Assembly: GCF_050948215.1 (NCBI RefSeq)
Contig: NW_027488837.1
Coordinates: forward strand, 237,768-301,767
Direction: 5' to 3'
Source: Halictus rubicundus
Lineage: Eukaryota; Arthropoda; Insecta; Hymenoptera; Halictidae
DNA length: 64,000 nt
In this document: positions 40,605 to 54,800 of the stretch, piece by piece
Numbering within the stretch: the first letter of the stretch is position 1
Layout: each line of letters begins with the position of its first letter
The notes under the pieces: model-generated
The model's database searches: none
What the model was told of the DNA's origin: nothing
Seen by the model: the letters and a program-made list of their open reading frames with translations, nothing else
Position numbers and translations under genes: made by a program

Positions 40605-42720
40605 TGATAGGATAGGATAGAGGATAGGATAGGATAGAGGATCGGATAGAGGATAGGATAGGATAGAGGATCGGATAGAGGATAGGATAGGATAGAGGAT
40701 AGAGGATAGGATAGGATAGAGGATAGGATAGAGGATAGGATAGAGGATAGGATAGAGGATAGGATAGAGGATAGGATAGAGGATAGGATAGGTAATTGGA
40801 TAGGATAGAGTATAGGATAAGGTAGAGGATAGGATAGGATAGAGGATATAATAGGATAGAGGATAGGATAGGATAGAGGATAGGATAGGAAAGAGGATAG
40901 GATAGGATAGCGGGTAGGATAGGATAGAGGATAGGATAGAGGATAGGATAGGATAGAGGATAGGATAGAGGATAGGATAGGATAGAGGATCGGATAGAGG
41001 ATAGGATAGGATAGAGGATAGGATAGGATAGAGGATAGAGTAGGATAGAGGATAGGATAGGATAAAGGATAGGTTTGGATAGAGGATCGGATAGAGGATA
41101 GAATAGGATAGAGGATAGGATAGGATAGAGGGTAGTATAGGATAGAGGATAGGATAGAATAGAGGATAGGATAGAGGATAGGATAGGATAGGATAGAGGA
41201 TAGGATAGGATAGTGTAAACGATATTATAGAGGATAGGATAGGATAGAGGATCGGATAGAGGATAGGATAGGATAGGATAGAGGATAGGATAGAGGATAG
41301 GATAGAGGATATGATAGAGGATCGGATAGAGGATAGTATAGGATAGAGGAAAGGATAGGATAGAAGATAGGATAGGTAATTGGATAGGATAGAGGATAGG
41401 ATAAGTTAGAGGATAGTATAGGATAGAGGATAGGATAGGATAGAGGATAGGATAGGATAAAGGATAGGATAGGATAGAGGATAGGATAGAGGATAGTATA
41501 GGATAGAGGATAGGATAGAGGATAGAATAGGATAGAGGATAGGATAGGATAGAGGATAGAATAGGATAGATGATAGGATGGGATAGAGGATAGGATAGGA
41601 TAGAGGATAGGATAGGATAGAGGACAGGATAGGATAGAGGATAGGATAGAGGATAGGATAGGATAGAGGATAGGATAGGTAATTGGATAGGATAGAGTAT
41701 AGGATAAGGTAGAGGATAGGATAGGATAGAGGATATAATAGGATAGAGGATAGGATAGGATAGAGGATAGGATAGGATAAAGGATAGGATAGGATAGAGG
41801 ATAGGATAGGATAGAGGATAGAATAGGATAGATGATAGGATGGGATAGAGGATAGGATAGGATAGAGGATAGGATAGGATAGAGGACAGGATAGGATAGA
41901 GGATAGGATAGAGGATAGGATAGGTAATTGGATAGGATAGAGTATAGGATAAGGTAGAGGATAGGATAGGATAGAGGATATAATAGGATAGAGGATAGGA
42001 TAGGATAGAGGATAGGATAGGAAAGAGGATAGGATAGGATAGAGGGTAGGATAGGATAGAGGATAGTATAGAGGATAGGATAGGATAGAGGATAGGATAG
42101 AGGATAGGATAGGATAGAGGATGGGATAGGATAGAGGATAGGATATGATAGAGGATAGGATAGGATAGAGGATCGGATAGAGGATAGGATAGGATAGGAT
42201 AGAGGATAGGATAGAGGATAGGATAGAGGATATGATAGAGGATCGGATAGAGGATAGGATAGGATAGAGGAAAGGATAGGATAGAGGATAGGATAGGTAA
42301 TTGGATAGGATAGAGGATAGGATAAGTTAGAGGATAGTATAGGATAGAGGATAGGATAGGATAGAGGATAGGATAGGATAAAGGATAGGATAGGATAGAG
42401 GATAGGATAGGATAGAGGATAGAATAGGATAGATGATAGGATAGGATAGAGAATAGGATAGGATAGAGGATAGGATAGGATAGAGGATAGGATAGAGGAT
42501 AGTATAGGATAGAGGATAGGATAGAGGATAGAATAGGATAGAGGATAGGATAGGATAGAGGATAGAATAGGATAGATGATAGGATGGGATAGAGGATAGG
42601 ATAGGATAGAGGATAGGATAGGATAGAGGACAGGATAGGATAGAGGATAGGATAGGATAGAGGGTAGTATAGGATAGAGGATAGGATAGAATAGAGGATA
42701 GGATAGAGGATAGGATAGGA
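40605..42720. repeat. About 2.1 kb present only in copy 1 of the large duplication
   Basis: At about 40605 copy 1 reads GATAGAGGATATGATAGG, while copy 2 (about 55530) joins directly to the sequence equivalent to about 42.7 kb. The segment contains one whole GTGTAAACG marker interval (41213 to 42750 is 1537 bp). It could be a loss from copy 2 or a gain in copy 1; the presence of an extra repeat unit fits unequal exchange between neighbouring units. Confidence 0.8.
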
Positions 42721-44863
42721 TAGGATAGGATAGAGGATAGGATAGGATAGTGTAAACGATATTATAGAGGATAGGATAGGATAGAGGATCGGATAGAGGA
42801 TAGGATAGGATAGGATAGAGGATAGGATAGAGGATAGGATAGAGGATATGATAGAGGATCGGATAGAGGATAGGATAGGATAGAGGAAAGGATAGGATAG
42901 AGGATAGGATAGGTAATTGGATAGGATAGAGGATAGGATAAGTTAGAGGATAGTATAGGATAGAGGATAGGATAGGATAGAGGATAGGATAGGATAAAGG
43001 ATAGGATAGGATAGAGGATAGGATAGGATAGAGGATAGAATAGGATAGATGATAGGATAGGATAGAGAATAGGATAGGATAGAGGATAGGATAGGATAGA
43101 GGATAGGATAGAGGATAGTATAGGATAGAGGATAGGATAGAGGATAGAATAGGATAGAGGATAGGATAGGATAGAGGATAGAATAGGATAGATGATAGGA
43201 TGGGATAGAGGATAGGATAGGATAGAGTATAGGATAGGATAGAGGACAGGATAGGATAGAGGATAGGATAGAGGATAGGATAGGATAGAGGATAGGATAG
43301 GTAATTGGATAGGATAGAGTATAGGATAAGGTAGAGGATAGGATAGGATAGAGGATATAATAGGATAGAGGATAGGATAGGATAGAGGATAGGATAGGAT
43401 AAAGGATAGGATAGGATAGAGGATAGGATAGGATAGAGGATAGAATAGGATAGATGATAGGATGGGATAGAGGATAGGATAGGATAGAGGATAGGATAGG
43501 ATAGAGGACAGGATAGGATAGAGGATAGGATAGAGGATAGGATAGGATAGAGGATAGGATAGGTAATTGGATAGGATAGAGTATAGGATAAGGTAGAGGA
43601 TAGGATAGGATAGAGGATATAATAGGATAGAGGATAGGATAGGATAGAGGATAGGATAGGATAGAGGATAGGATAGTATAGAGGATAGAGTAGGATAGAG
43701 GATAGGATAGGATAAAGGATAGGATAGAGGATAGGATAGAGGATAGGATAGAGGATAGGATAGAGGATAGGATATGATAGAGGATAGGATAGGATAGAGG
43801 ATCGGATAGAGGATAGGATAGGATAGAGGGTAGTATAGGATAGAGGATAGGATAGAATAGAGGATAGGATATCATAAAGGATAGGATAGGATAGAGGATA
43901 GGATAGGATAGGATAGAGGATAGGATAGGATAGGATAGGATAGAGGATAGGATAGGATAGGATAGAGGATAGGATAGGATAGGATAGAGGATAGGATAGA
44001 GGATAGGATAGATTATAGGATAGGATAGAGGATAGGATAGGATAGAGGAGAGGATAGGATAGAGGATAGGATAGGATAGTTGATATTATAGGATAGAGGA
44101 TAGGATATGATAGAGTAAACGATATTATAGAGGATAGGGTAGGATAGAGAAAAGGATAAAATAGAGGATAGGCTGGGTTAGAGGATAGGATAGGATAGAG
44201 GATAGGATAGGATAGAGGATAGGATATGATGGAGGATAGGATAGGATAGAGGATAGGATAGGATAGAGGATAGGATAGGATAGAAGATAGGATAGGATAG
44301 AGGATAGGATAGGATACAGGATATGATAGGATAGAGGATAGGATATGATAGAGGATAGGATAGGATAGGATAGAGGATAGGATAGGATAGGATAGAGGAT
44401 AGGATAGGATAGAGGATCGGATAGAGGATAGGATAGGATACAGGATAGGATAGGATAGAGGATAGGATATGATAGAGGATAGGATAGGATACGATAGAGG
44501 ATAGGATAGAGGATCGGATAGAGGATAGGATAGGATAGAGGATCGGATAGAGGATAGGATAGGATAGAGGATAGGATAGGATAGAGGATAGGATAGGATA
44601 GAGGATAGAGTAGGATAGAGGATAGGATAGGATAGAGGATAGGATAGAGGATAGGATAGGATAGAGGATCGGATAGAGGATTGGATAGGATAGAGGATAG
44701 GATAGGATAGAGGAAAGGATAGGATAGAAGATAGGATAGGATAAATGATAGGATAGGAAAGATGGTATGATAGGATAGAGGATAGATTATAGGATAGGAT
44801 AGAGGATAGGATAGAGGATAGGATAGGATAGGATAGAGGAAAGGATAGGATAGAGGATAGGAT

Positions 44864-45849
44864 AGGATAGAGGATAGGATAAGATAGAGAATAGGATAGA
44901 GGATAGGATAGAGGATAGGATAGGATAGAGGATAGGATAGGATAGAGGATAGGATAGGTAATTGGATAGGATAGGATAGAGGATAGGATAGGTAATTGGA
45001 TAGGATAGAGTATAGGATAAGGTAGAGGATACGATAGGATAGAGGATATAATAGGATAGAGGATAGGATAGGATAGAGGATATAATAGGATAGAGGATAG
45101 GATAGGATAGAGGATAGGATAGGATAGAGGATCGGATAGAGGATAGGATAGGATAGAGGATAGGATAGAGGATAGGATAGAGGATAGGATAGGATAGAGG
45201 ATAGGATAGGATAGAGGATAGGATAGAGGATCGGATAGAGCATAGGATAGGATAGAGGATAGGATAGGATAGAGGATAGGATAGGTAATTGGATAGGATA
45301 GGATAGAGGATAGGATAGGTAATTGGATAGGATAGAGTATAGGATAAGGTAGAGGATACGATAGGATAGAGGATATAATAGGATAGAGGATAGGATAGGA
45401 TAGAGGATATAATAGGATAGAGGATAGGATAGGATAGAGGATAGGATAGGAAAGAGGATAGGATAGGATACAGGATAGGATAGGATAGAGGATAGGATAG
45501 GATAGAGGATAGGATAGGATAGAGGATAGAATAGGATAGGATAGAGGATAGGATAGGATTGAGGATAGGACAGGATAGAGGATAGGAGAGGATAGAGGAT
45601 AGGATAGCATAGAGGATAGGATAGAGGATACGGTAGTGGATTGGATAGGATACAGGATAGGAGACGATAGAGTATAGGATAGGATAGAGGATAGGATTGG
45701 GGATTGGATACGATAGAGGATAGGATAGGATAGATGATATTATAGGAAATAGGATAGGATAGGATGGAGGATAAGATAGGATAGAGGATAAGATAGGATA
45801 GCGGAAAGGATAGGATAGAGTATAGGATAGGATAGAGGATAGGATAGGA
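44864..45849. repeat. Spacer between large domain C copies
   Basis: About 1 kb of C-type array with two similar halves: GGTAATTGG pairs near 44.95-45.0 kb and 45.29-45.32 kb, each followed by AGTATAGGATAAGG and ATAATAGG. It ends with the GGATAGCATAGAGG cluster at 45608. No gene is present. Confidence 0.75.
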
Positions 45850-48800
45850 TAGAGGATAGGATAGGATAGAGGATAGAATAGGATAGAGGATAGGATAGGA
45901 TAGAGGATAGGATACGATAGAGGATAGGATAGGATAGAGAATAGGATATAGGATTGGATAGGATAGAGGATAGGATACGATAGAGGATAGGATAGGATAG
46001 GATAGAGAATAGCATACGATAGAGGATAGAATGGAATGGAAGATAGGATAGAGGAAAGGATAGGATAGAGGATAGAGGATAGGATAGGATAGAGGATAGG
46101 ATAGGATACAGGATAGGATAGGATAGAGGATAGGATAGGATAGAGGATAGGATAGGATAGAGGATAGAATAGGATAGGATAGAGGATAGGATAGGATTGA
46201 GGATAGGACAGGATAGAGGATAGGAGAGGATAGAGGATAGGATAGCATAGAGGATAGGATAGAGGATACGGTAGTGGATTGGATAGGATACAGGATAGGA
46301 GACGATAGAGTATAGGATAGGATAGAGGATAGGATTGGGGATTGGATACGATAGAGGATAGGATAGGATAGATGATATTATAGGAAATAGGATAGGATAG
46401 GATGGAGGATAAGATAGGATAGAGGATAAGATAGGATAGGGGAAAGGATAGGATAGAGTATAGGATAGGATAGAGGATAGGATAGGATAGAGGATAGGAT
46501 AGGATAGAGGATAGAATAGGATAGAGGATAGGATAGGATAGAAGATAGGATAGGATAGAGGATAGGATAGGATACAGGATATGATAGGATAGAGGATAGG
46601 ATATGATAGAGGATAGGATAGGATAGGATAGAGGATAGGATAGGATAGAGGATGGGATAGGATAGAGGATAGGATATGATAGAGGATAGGATAGGATAGA
46701 GGATCGGATAGAGGATAGGATAGGATAGAGGATCGGATAGAGGATAGGATAGGATAGAGGATAGGATAGGATAGAGGATAGAGTAGGATAGAGGATAGGA
46801 TAGGATAAAGGATAGGTTTGGATAGAGGATCGGATAGAGGATAGAATAGGATAGAGGATAGGATAGGATAGAGGGTAGTATAGGATAGAGGATAGGATAG
46901 GATAGAGGATAGGATAGGATAGAGGATAGAGTAGGATAGAGGATAGGATAGGATAGAGGATAGGATAGAGGATAGGATAGGATAGAGGATCGGATAGAGG
47001 ATTGGATAGGATAGAGGATAGGATAGGATAGAGGAAAGGATAGGATAGAAGATAGGATAGGATAGAGGATAGGATAGGATAGAGGATAGAATAGGATAGA
47101 GGATAGGATAGGATAGAGGATAGGATACGATAGAGGATAGGATAGGATAGAGAATAGGATATAGTATTGGATAGGATAGAGGATAGGATACGATAGAGGA
47201 TAGGATAGGATAGGATAGAGAATAGCATACGATAGAGGATAGAATGGAATGGAAGATAGGATAGAGGAAAGGATAGGATAGAGGATAGAGGATAGGATAG
47301 GATAGAGGATAGGATAGGATACAGGATAGGATAGGATAGAGGATAGGATAGGATAGAGGATAGGATAGGATAGAGGATAGAATAGGATAGGATAGAGGAT
47401 AGGATAGGATTGAGGATAGGACAGGATAGAGGATAGGAGAGGATAGAGGATAGGATAGCATAGAGGATAGGATAGAGGATACGGTAGTGGATTGGATAGG
47501 ATACAGGATAGGAGACGATAGAGTATAGGATAGGATAGAGGATAGGATTGGGGATTGGATACGATAGAGGATAGGATAGGATAGATGATATTATAGGAAA
47601 TAGGATAGGATAGGATGGAGGATAAGATAGGATAGAGGATAAGATAGGATAGCGGAAAGGATAGGATAGAGTATAGGATAGGATAGAGGATAGGATAGGA
47701 TAGAGGATAGGATAGGATAGAGGATAGAATAGGATAGAGGATAGGATAGGATAGAGGATAGGATACGATAGAGGATAGGATAGGATAGAGAATAGGATAT
47801 AGGATTGGATAGGATAGAGGATAGGATACGATAGAGGATAGGATAGGATAGGATAGAGAATAGCATACGATAGAGGATAGAATGGAATGGAAGATAGGAT
47901 AGAGGAAAGGATAGGATAGAGGATAGGATAGGATAGAGGATAGTACAGGATAGAGTATACGATAGAGGATTGGATATGATAGAGGATAGGATAGAGGATA
48001 CGATAGAGGATTGGATATGATAGAGGATAGGATAGAGGATAGTATAGGATAGAGGATAGGATAGGATAGAAGATAGGATAGGATAGAGGATAGGATACAG
48101 GATATGATAGGATAGAGGATAGGATATGATAGAGGATAGGATAGGATAGGATAGAGGATAGGATAGGATAGAGGATGGGATAGGATAGAGGATAGGATAT
48201 GATAGAGGATAGGATAGGATAGAGGATCGGATAGAGGATAGGATAGGATAGAGGATCGGATAGAGGATAGGATAGGATAGAGGATAGGATAGGATAGAGG
48301 ATAGAGTAGGATAGAGGATAGGATAGGATAAAGGATAGGTTTGGATAGAGGATCGGATAGAGGATAGAATAGGATAGAGGATAGGATAGGATAGAGGGTA
48401 GTATAGGATAGAGGATAGGATAGGATAGAGGATAGGATAGGATAGAGGATAGAGTAGGATAGAGGATAGGATAGGATAGAGGATAGGAAGGGGATAGGAT
48501 AGGATAGAGGATCGGATAGAGGATTGGATAGGATAGAGGATAGGATAGGATAGAGGATAGAATAGGATAGAGGATAGGATAGGATAGAGGATAGGATACG
48601 ATAGAGGATAGGATAGGATAGAGAATAGGATATAGGATTGGATAGGATAGAGGATAGGATACGATAGAGGATAGGATAGGATAGGATAGAGAATAGCATA
48701 CGATAGAGGATAGAATGGAATGGAAGATAGGATAGAGGAAAGGATAGGATAGAGGATAGAGGATAGGATAGGATAAAGGATAGGATAGGATAGAGGATAG

Positions 48801-51800
48801 GATAGGATAGAGGATAGGATAGGATACAGGATAGGATAGGATAGAGGATAGGATAGGTAATTGGATAGGATAGGATAGAGGATAGGATAGGTAATTGGAT
48901 AGGATAGAGTATAGGATAAGGTAGAGGATAGGATAGGATAGAGGATATAATAGGATAGAGGATAGGATAGGATAGAGGATAGGATAGGAAAGAGGATAGG
49001 ATAGGATAGAGGGTAGGATAGGATAGAGGATAGGATAGAGGATAGGATAGGATAGGATAGAGGATAGGATAGGATAGAGGATAGGATAGGGGATAGGATA
49101 GGATAGAGGATAGGATAGGATAGAGGATAGGATAGAGGATAGGATATGATAGAGGATAGGATAGGTAATTGGATACGATAGAGGATAGGATAGGATACGA
49201 TAGAGGATAGGATAGGATAGAGGATAGGATAGGATAGAGGATAGGATAGAGGATATGATAGGATAGGATAGAGGATAGGATAGGATAGAGGATCGGATAG
49301 AGGATAGGATAGGATAGAGGATCGGATAGAGGATAGGATAGGATAGAGGATAGAGGATAGGATAGGATAGAGGATAGGATAGAGGATAGGATAGAGGATA
49401 GGATAGAGGATAGGATAGAGGATAGGATAGAGGATAGGATAGGTAATTGGATAGGATAGAGTATAGGATAAGGTAGAGGATAGGATAGGATAGAGGATAT
49501 AATAGGATAGAGGATAGGATAGGATAGAGGATATAATAGGATAGAGGATAGGATAGGATAGAGGATAGGATAGGAAAGAGGATAGGATAGGATAGCGGGT
49601 AGGATAGGATAGAGGATAGGATAGAGGATAGGATAGGATAGAGGATAGGATAGAGGATAGGATAGGATAGAGGATCGGATAGAGGATAGGATAGGATAGA
49701 GGATAGGATAGGATAGAGGATAGAGTAGGATAGAGGATAGGATAGGATAAAGGATAGGATAGAATAGAGGATAGGATAGAGGATAGGATAGGATAGGATA
49801 GAGGATAGGATAGGATAGGATAGAGGATAGGATAGGATAGTGTAAACGATATTATAGAGGATAGGATAGGATAGAGGATCGGATAGAGGATAGGATAGGA
49901 TAGGATAGAGGATAGGATAGAGGATAGGATAGAGGATATGATAGAGGATCGGATAGAGGATAGGATAGGATAGAGGAAAGGATAGGATAGAGGATAGGAT
50001 AGGTAATTGGATAGGATAGAGGATAGGATAAGTTAGAGGATAGTATAGGATAGAGGATAGGATAGGATAGAGGATATGATAGGATAAAGGATAGGATAGG
50101 ATAGAGGATAGGATAGGATAGAGGGTAGAATAGGATAGATGATAGGATAGGATAGAGAATAGGATAGGATAGAGGATAGGATAGGATAGAGGATAGGATA
50201 GAGGATAGTATAGGATACAGGATAGGATAGAGGATAGAATAGGATAGAGGATAGGATAGGATAGAGGATAGAATAGGATAGATGATAGGATGGGATAGAG
50301 GATAGGATAGGATAGGGGATAGGACAGGATAGAGGACAGGATAGGATAGAGGATAGGATAGAGGATAGGATAGGATAGAGGATAGGATAGGTAATTGGAT
50401 AGGATAGAGTATAGGATAAGGTAGAGGATAGGATAGGATAGAGGATATAATAGGATAGAGGATAGGATAGGATAGAGGATAGGATAGGATAAAGGATAGG
50501 ATAGGATAGAGGATAGGATAGGATAGAGGATAGAATAGGATAGATGATAGGATGGGATAGAGGATAGGATAGGATAGAGGATAGGATAGGATAGAGGACA
50601 GGATAGGATAGAGGATAGGATAGAGGATAGGATAGAGGATAGGATAGGATAGAGGATAGGATAGGTAATTGGATAGGATAGAGTATAGGATAAGGTAGAG
50701 GATAGGATAGGATAGAGGATATAATAGGATAGAGGATAGGATAGGATAGAGGATAGGATAGGATAGAGGATAGGATAGTATAGAGGATAGAGTAGGATAG
50801 AGGATAGGATAGGATAAAGGATAGGATAGAGGATAGGATAGAGGATAGGATAGAGGATAGGATAGAGGATAGGATAGAGGATAGGATAGAGGATAGGATA
50901 GGTAATTGGATAGGATAGAGTATAGGATAAGGTAGAGGATAGGATAGGATAGAGGATATAATAGGATAGAGGATAGGATAGGATAGAGGATAGGATAGGA
51001 AAGAGGATAGGATAGGATAGAGGGTAGGATAGGATAGAGGATAGTATAGAGGATAGGATAGGATAGAGGATAGGATAGAGGATAGGATAGGATAGAGGAT
51101 GGGATAGGATAGAGGATAGGATATGATAGAGGATAGGATAGGATAGAGGATCGGATAGAGGATAGGATAGGATAGAGGGTAGTATAGGATAGAGGATAGG
51201 ATAGAATAGAGGATAGGATATCATAAAGGATAGGATAGGATAGAGGATAGGATAGGATAGGATAGAGGATAGGATAGGATAGGATAGAGGATAGGATAGG
51301 ATAGGATAGGATAGAGGATAGGATAGGATAGGATAGAGGATAGGATAGGATAGGATAGAGGATAGGATAGAGGATAGGATAGAGGATAGGATAGGATAGA
51401 GGATAGGATAGGATAGAGGAGAGGATAGGATAGAGGATAGGATAGGATAGTTGATATTATAGGATAGAGGATAGGATATGATAGAGTAAACGATATTATA
51501 GAGGATAGGATAGGATAGAGGATAGGATAGGATAGAGGATAGGCTGGGTTAGAGGATAGGATAGGATAGAGGATAGGATAGGATAGAGGATAGGATATGA
51601 TGGAGGATAGGATAGGATAGAGGATAGGATAGGATAGAGGATAGGATAGGATAGAAGATAGGATAGAGGATAGGATAGGATAGAGGATAGGCTGGGTTAG
51701 AGGATAGGATAGGATAGAGGATAGGATAGGATAGAGGATAGGATATGATGGAGGATAGGATAGGATAGAGGATAGGATAGGATAGAGGATAGGATAGGAT

Positions 51801-54800
51801 AGAGGATAGGATAGGTAATTGGATAGGATAGGATAGAGGATAGGATAGGTAATTGGATAGGACAGAGTATAGGATAAGGTAGAGGATAGGATAGGATAGA
51901 GGATATAATAGGATAGAGGATAGGATAGGATAGAGGATAGGATAGGAAAGAGGATAGGATAGGATAGAGGGTAGGATAGGATAGAGGATAGGATAGAGGA
52001 TAGGATAGGATAGGATAGAGGATAGGATAGGATAGAGGATAGGATAGAGGATAGGATAGGATAGAGGATAGGATAGGATAGAGGATAGGATAGAGGATAG
52101 GATATGATAGAGGATAGGATAGGTAATTGGATACGATAGAGGATAGGATAGGATACGATAGAGGATAGGATAGGATAGAGGATAGGATAGGATAGAGGAT
52201 AGGATAGAGGATATGATAGGATAGGATAGAGGATAGGATAGGATAGAGGATCGGATAGAGGATAGGATAGGATAGAGGATCGGATAGAGGATAGGATAGG
52301 ATAGAGGATAGAGGATAGGATAGGATAGAGGATATGATAGAGGATAGGATAGAGGATAGGATAGAGGATAGGATAGAGGATAGGATAGAGGATAGGATAG
52401 GTAATTGGATAGGATAGAGTATAGGATAAGGTAGAGGATAGGATAGGATAGAGGATATAATAGGATAGAGGATAGGATAGGATAGAGGATATAATAGGAT
52501 AGAGGATAGGATAGGATAGAGGATAGGATAGGAAAGAGGATAGGATAGGATAGCGGGTAGGATAGGATAGAGGATAGGATAGAGGATAGGATAGGATAGA
52601 GGATAGGATAGGATAGAGGATCGGATAGAGGATAGGGTAGGATAGAGGATAGGATAGGATAGAGGATAGAGTAGGAGAGAGGATAGGATAGGATAAAGGA
52701 TAGGTTTGGATAGAGGATCGGATAGAGGATAGAATAGGATAGAGGATAGGATAGGATAGAGGGTAGTATAGGATAGAGGATAGGATAGAATAGAGGATAG
52801 GATAGAGGATAGGATAGGATAGGATAGAGGATAGGATAGGATAGTGTAAACGATATTATAGAGGATAGGATAGGATAGAGGATCGGATAGAGGATAGGAT
52901 AGGATAGGATAGAGGATAGGATAGAGGATAGGATAGAGGATATGATAGAGGATCGGATAGAGGATAGGATAGGATAGAGGAAAGGATAGGATAGAGGATA
53001 GGATAGGTAATTGGATAGGATAGAGGATAGGATAAGTTAGAGGATAGTATAGGATAGAGGATAGGATAGGATAGAGGATAGGATAGGATAAAGGATAGGA
53101 TAGGATAGAGGATAGGATAGGATAGAGGATCGGATAGAGGATAGGATAGGATAGGATAGAGGATAGGATAGAGGATAGGATAGAGGATATGATAGAGGAT
53201 CGGATAGAGGATAGGATAGGATAGAGGAAAGGATAGGATAGAGGATAGGATAGGTAATTGGATAGGATAGAGGATAGGATAAGTTAGAGGATAGTATAGG
53301 ATAGAGGATAGGATAGGATAGAGGATATGATAGGATAAAGGATAGGATAGGATAGAGGATAGGATAGGATAGAGGGTAGAATAGGATAGATGATAGGATA
53401 GGATAGAGAATAGGATAGGATAGAGGATAGGATAGGATAGAGGATAGGATAGAGGATAGTATAGGATAGAGGATAGGATAGAGGATAGAATAGGATAGAG
53501 GATAGGATAGGATAGAGGATAGAATAGGATAGATGATAGGATGGGATAGAGGATAGGATAGGATAGAGGATAGGATAGGATAGAGGACAGGATAGGATAG
53601 AGGATAGGATAGAGGATAGGATAGGATAGAGGATAGGATAGGTAATTGGATAGGATAGAGTATAGGATAAGGTAGAGGATAGGATAGGATAGAGGATATA
53701 ATAGGATAGAGGATAGGATAGGATAGAGGATAGGATAGGATAAAGGATAGGATAGGATAGAGGATAGGATAGGATAGAGGATAGAATAGGATAGATGATA
53801 GGATGGGATAGAGGATAGGATAGGATAGAGGATAGGATAGGATAGAGGACAGGATAGGATAGAGGATAGGATAGAGGATAGGATAGAGGATAGGATAGGA
53901 TAGAGGATAGGATAGGTAATTGGATAGGATAGAGTATAGGATAAGGTAGAGGATAGGATAGGATAGAGGATATAATAGGATAGAGGATAGGATAGGATAG
54001 AGGATAGGATAGGATAGAGGATAGGATAGTATAGAGGATAGAGTAGGATAGAGGATAGGATAGGATAAAGGATAGGATAGAGGATAGGATAGAGGATAGG
54101 ATAGAGGATAGGATAGAGGATAGGATAGAGGATAGGATAGAGGATAGGATAGGTAATTGGATAGGATAGAGTATAGGATAAGGTAGAGGATAGGATAGGA
54201 TAGAGGATATAATAGGATAGAGGATAGGATAGGATAGAGGATAGGATAGGAAAGAGGATAGGATAGGATAGAGGGTAGGATAGGATAGAGGACAGTATAG
54301 AGGATAGGATAGGATAGAGGATAGGATAGAGGATAGGATAGGATAGAGGATGGGATAGGATAGAGGATAGGATATGATAGAGGATAGGATAGGATGGAGG
54401 ATCGGATAGAGGATAGGATAGGATAGAGGGTAGTATAGGATAGAGGATAGGATAGAATAGAGGATAGGATATCATAAAGGATAGGATAGGATAGAGGATA
54501 GGATAGGATAGGATAGAGGATAGGATAGGATAGGATAGAGGATAGGATAGGATAGGATAGGATAGAGGATAGGATAGGATAGGATAGAGGATAGGATAGG
54601 ATAGGATAGAGGATAGGATAGAGGATAGGATAGAGGATAGGATAGGATAGAGGATAGGATAGGATAGAGGAGAGGATAGGATAGAGGATAGGATAGGATA
54701 GTTGATATTATAGGATAGAGGATGGGATATGATAGAGTAAACGATATTATAGAGGATAGGATAGGATAGAGGATAGGATAGGATAGAGGATAGGCTGGGT

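Larger units (their letters stand above)
30925..44863. repeat. Large domain C duplication, copy 1 (about 13.9 kb)
   Basis: Matches 45850-57683 in direct orientation. Offsets: 14918 bp at the left (31328/46246, 31111/46029), 14969 bp over the middle (32490/47459, 34871/49840, 36248/51217, 36515/51484), 14945 bp (37899/52844, 39790/54735), then 12815 bp (42750/55565, 43868/56683) and 12820 bp (44113/56933, 44761/57581). The match starts near 30925/45850 and ends near 44863/57683, after the rare variant GATGGTATGATAGG at 44761/57581. The steps of +51, -24 and +5 fit whole monomers or pentamers. The drop of 2130 bp reflects sequence at about 40.6-42.7 kb that copy 2 lacks. Confidence 0.9.
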
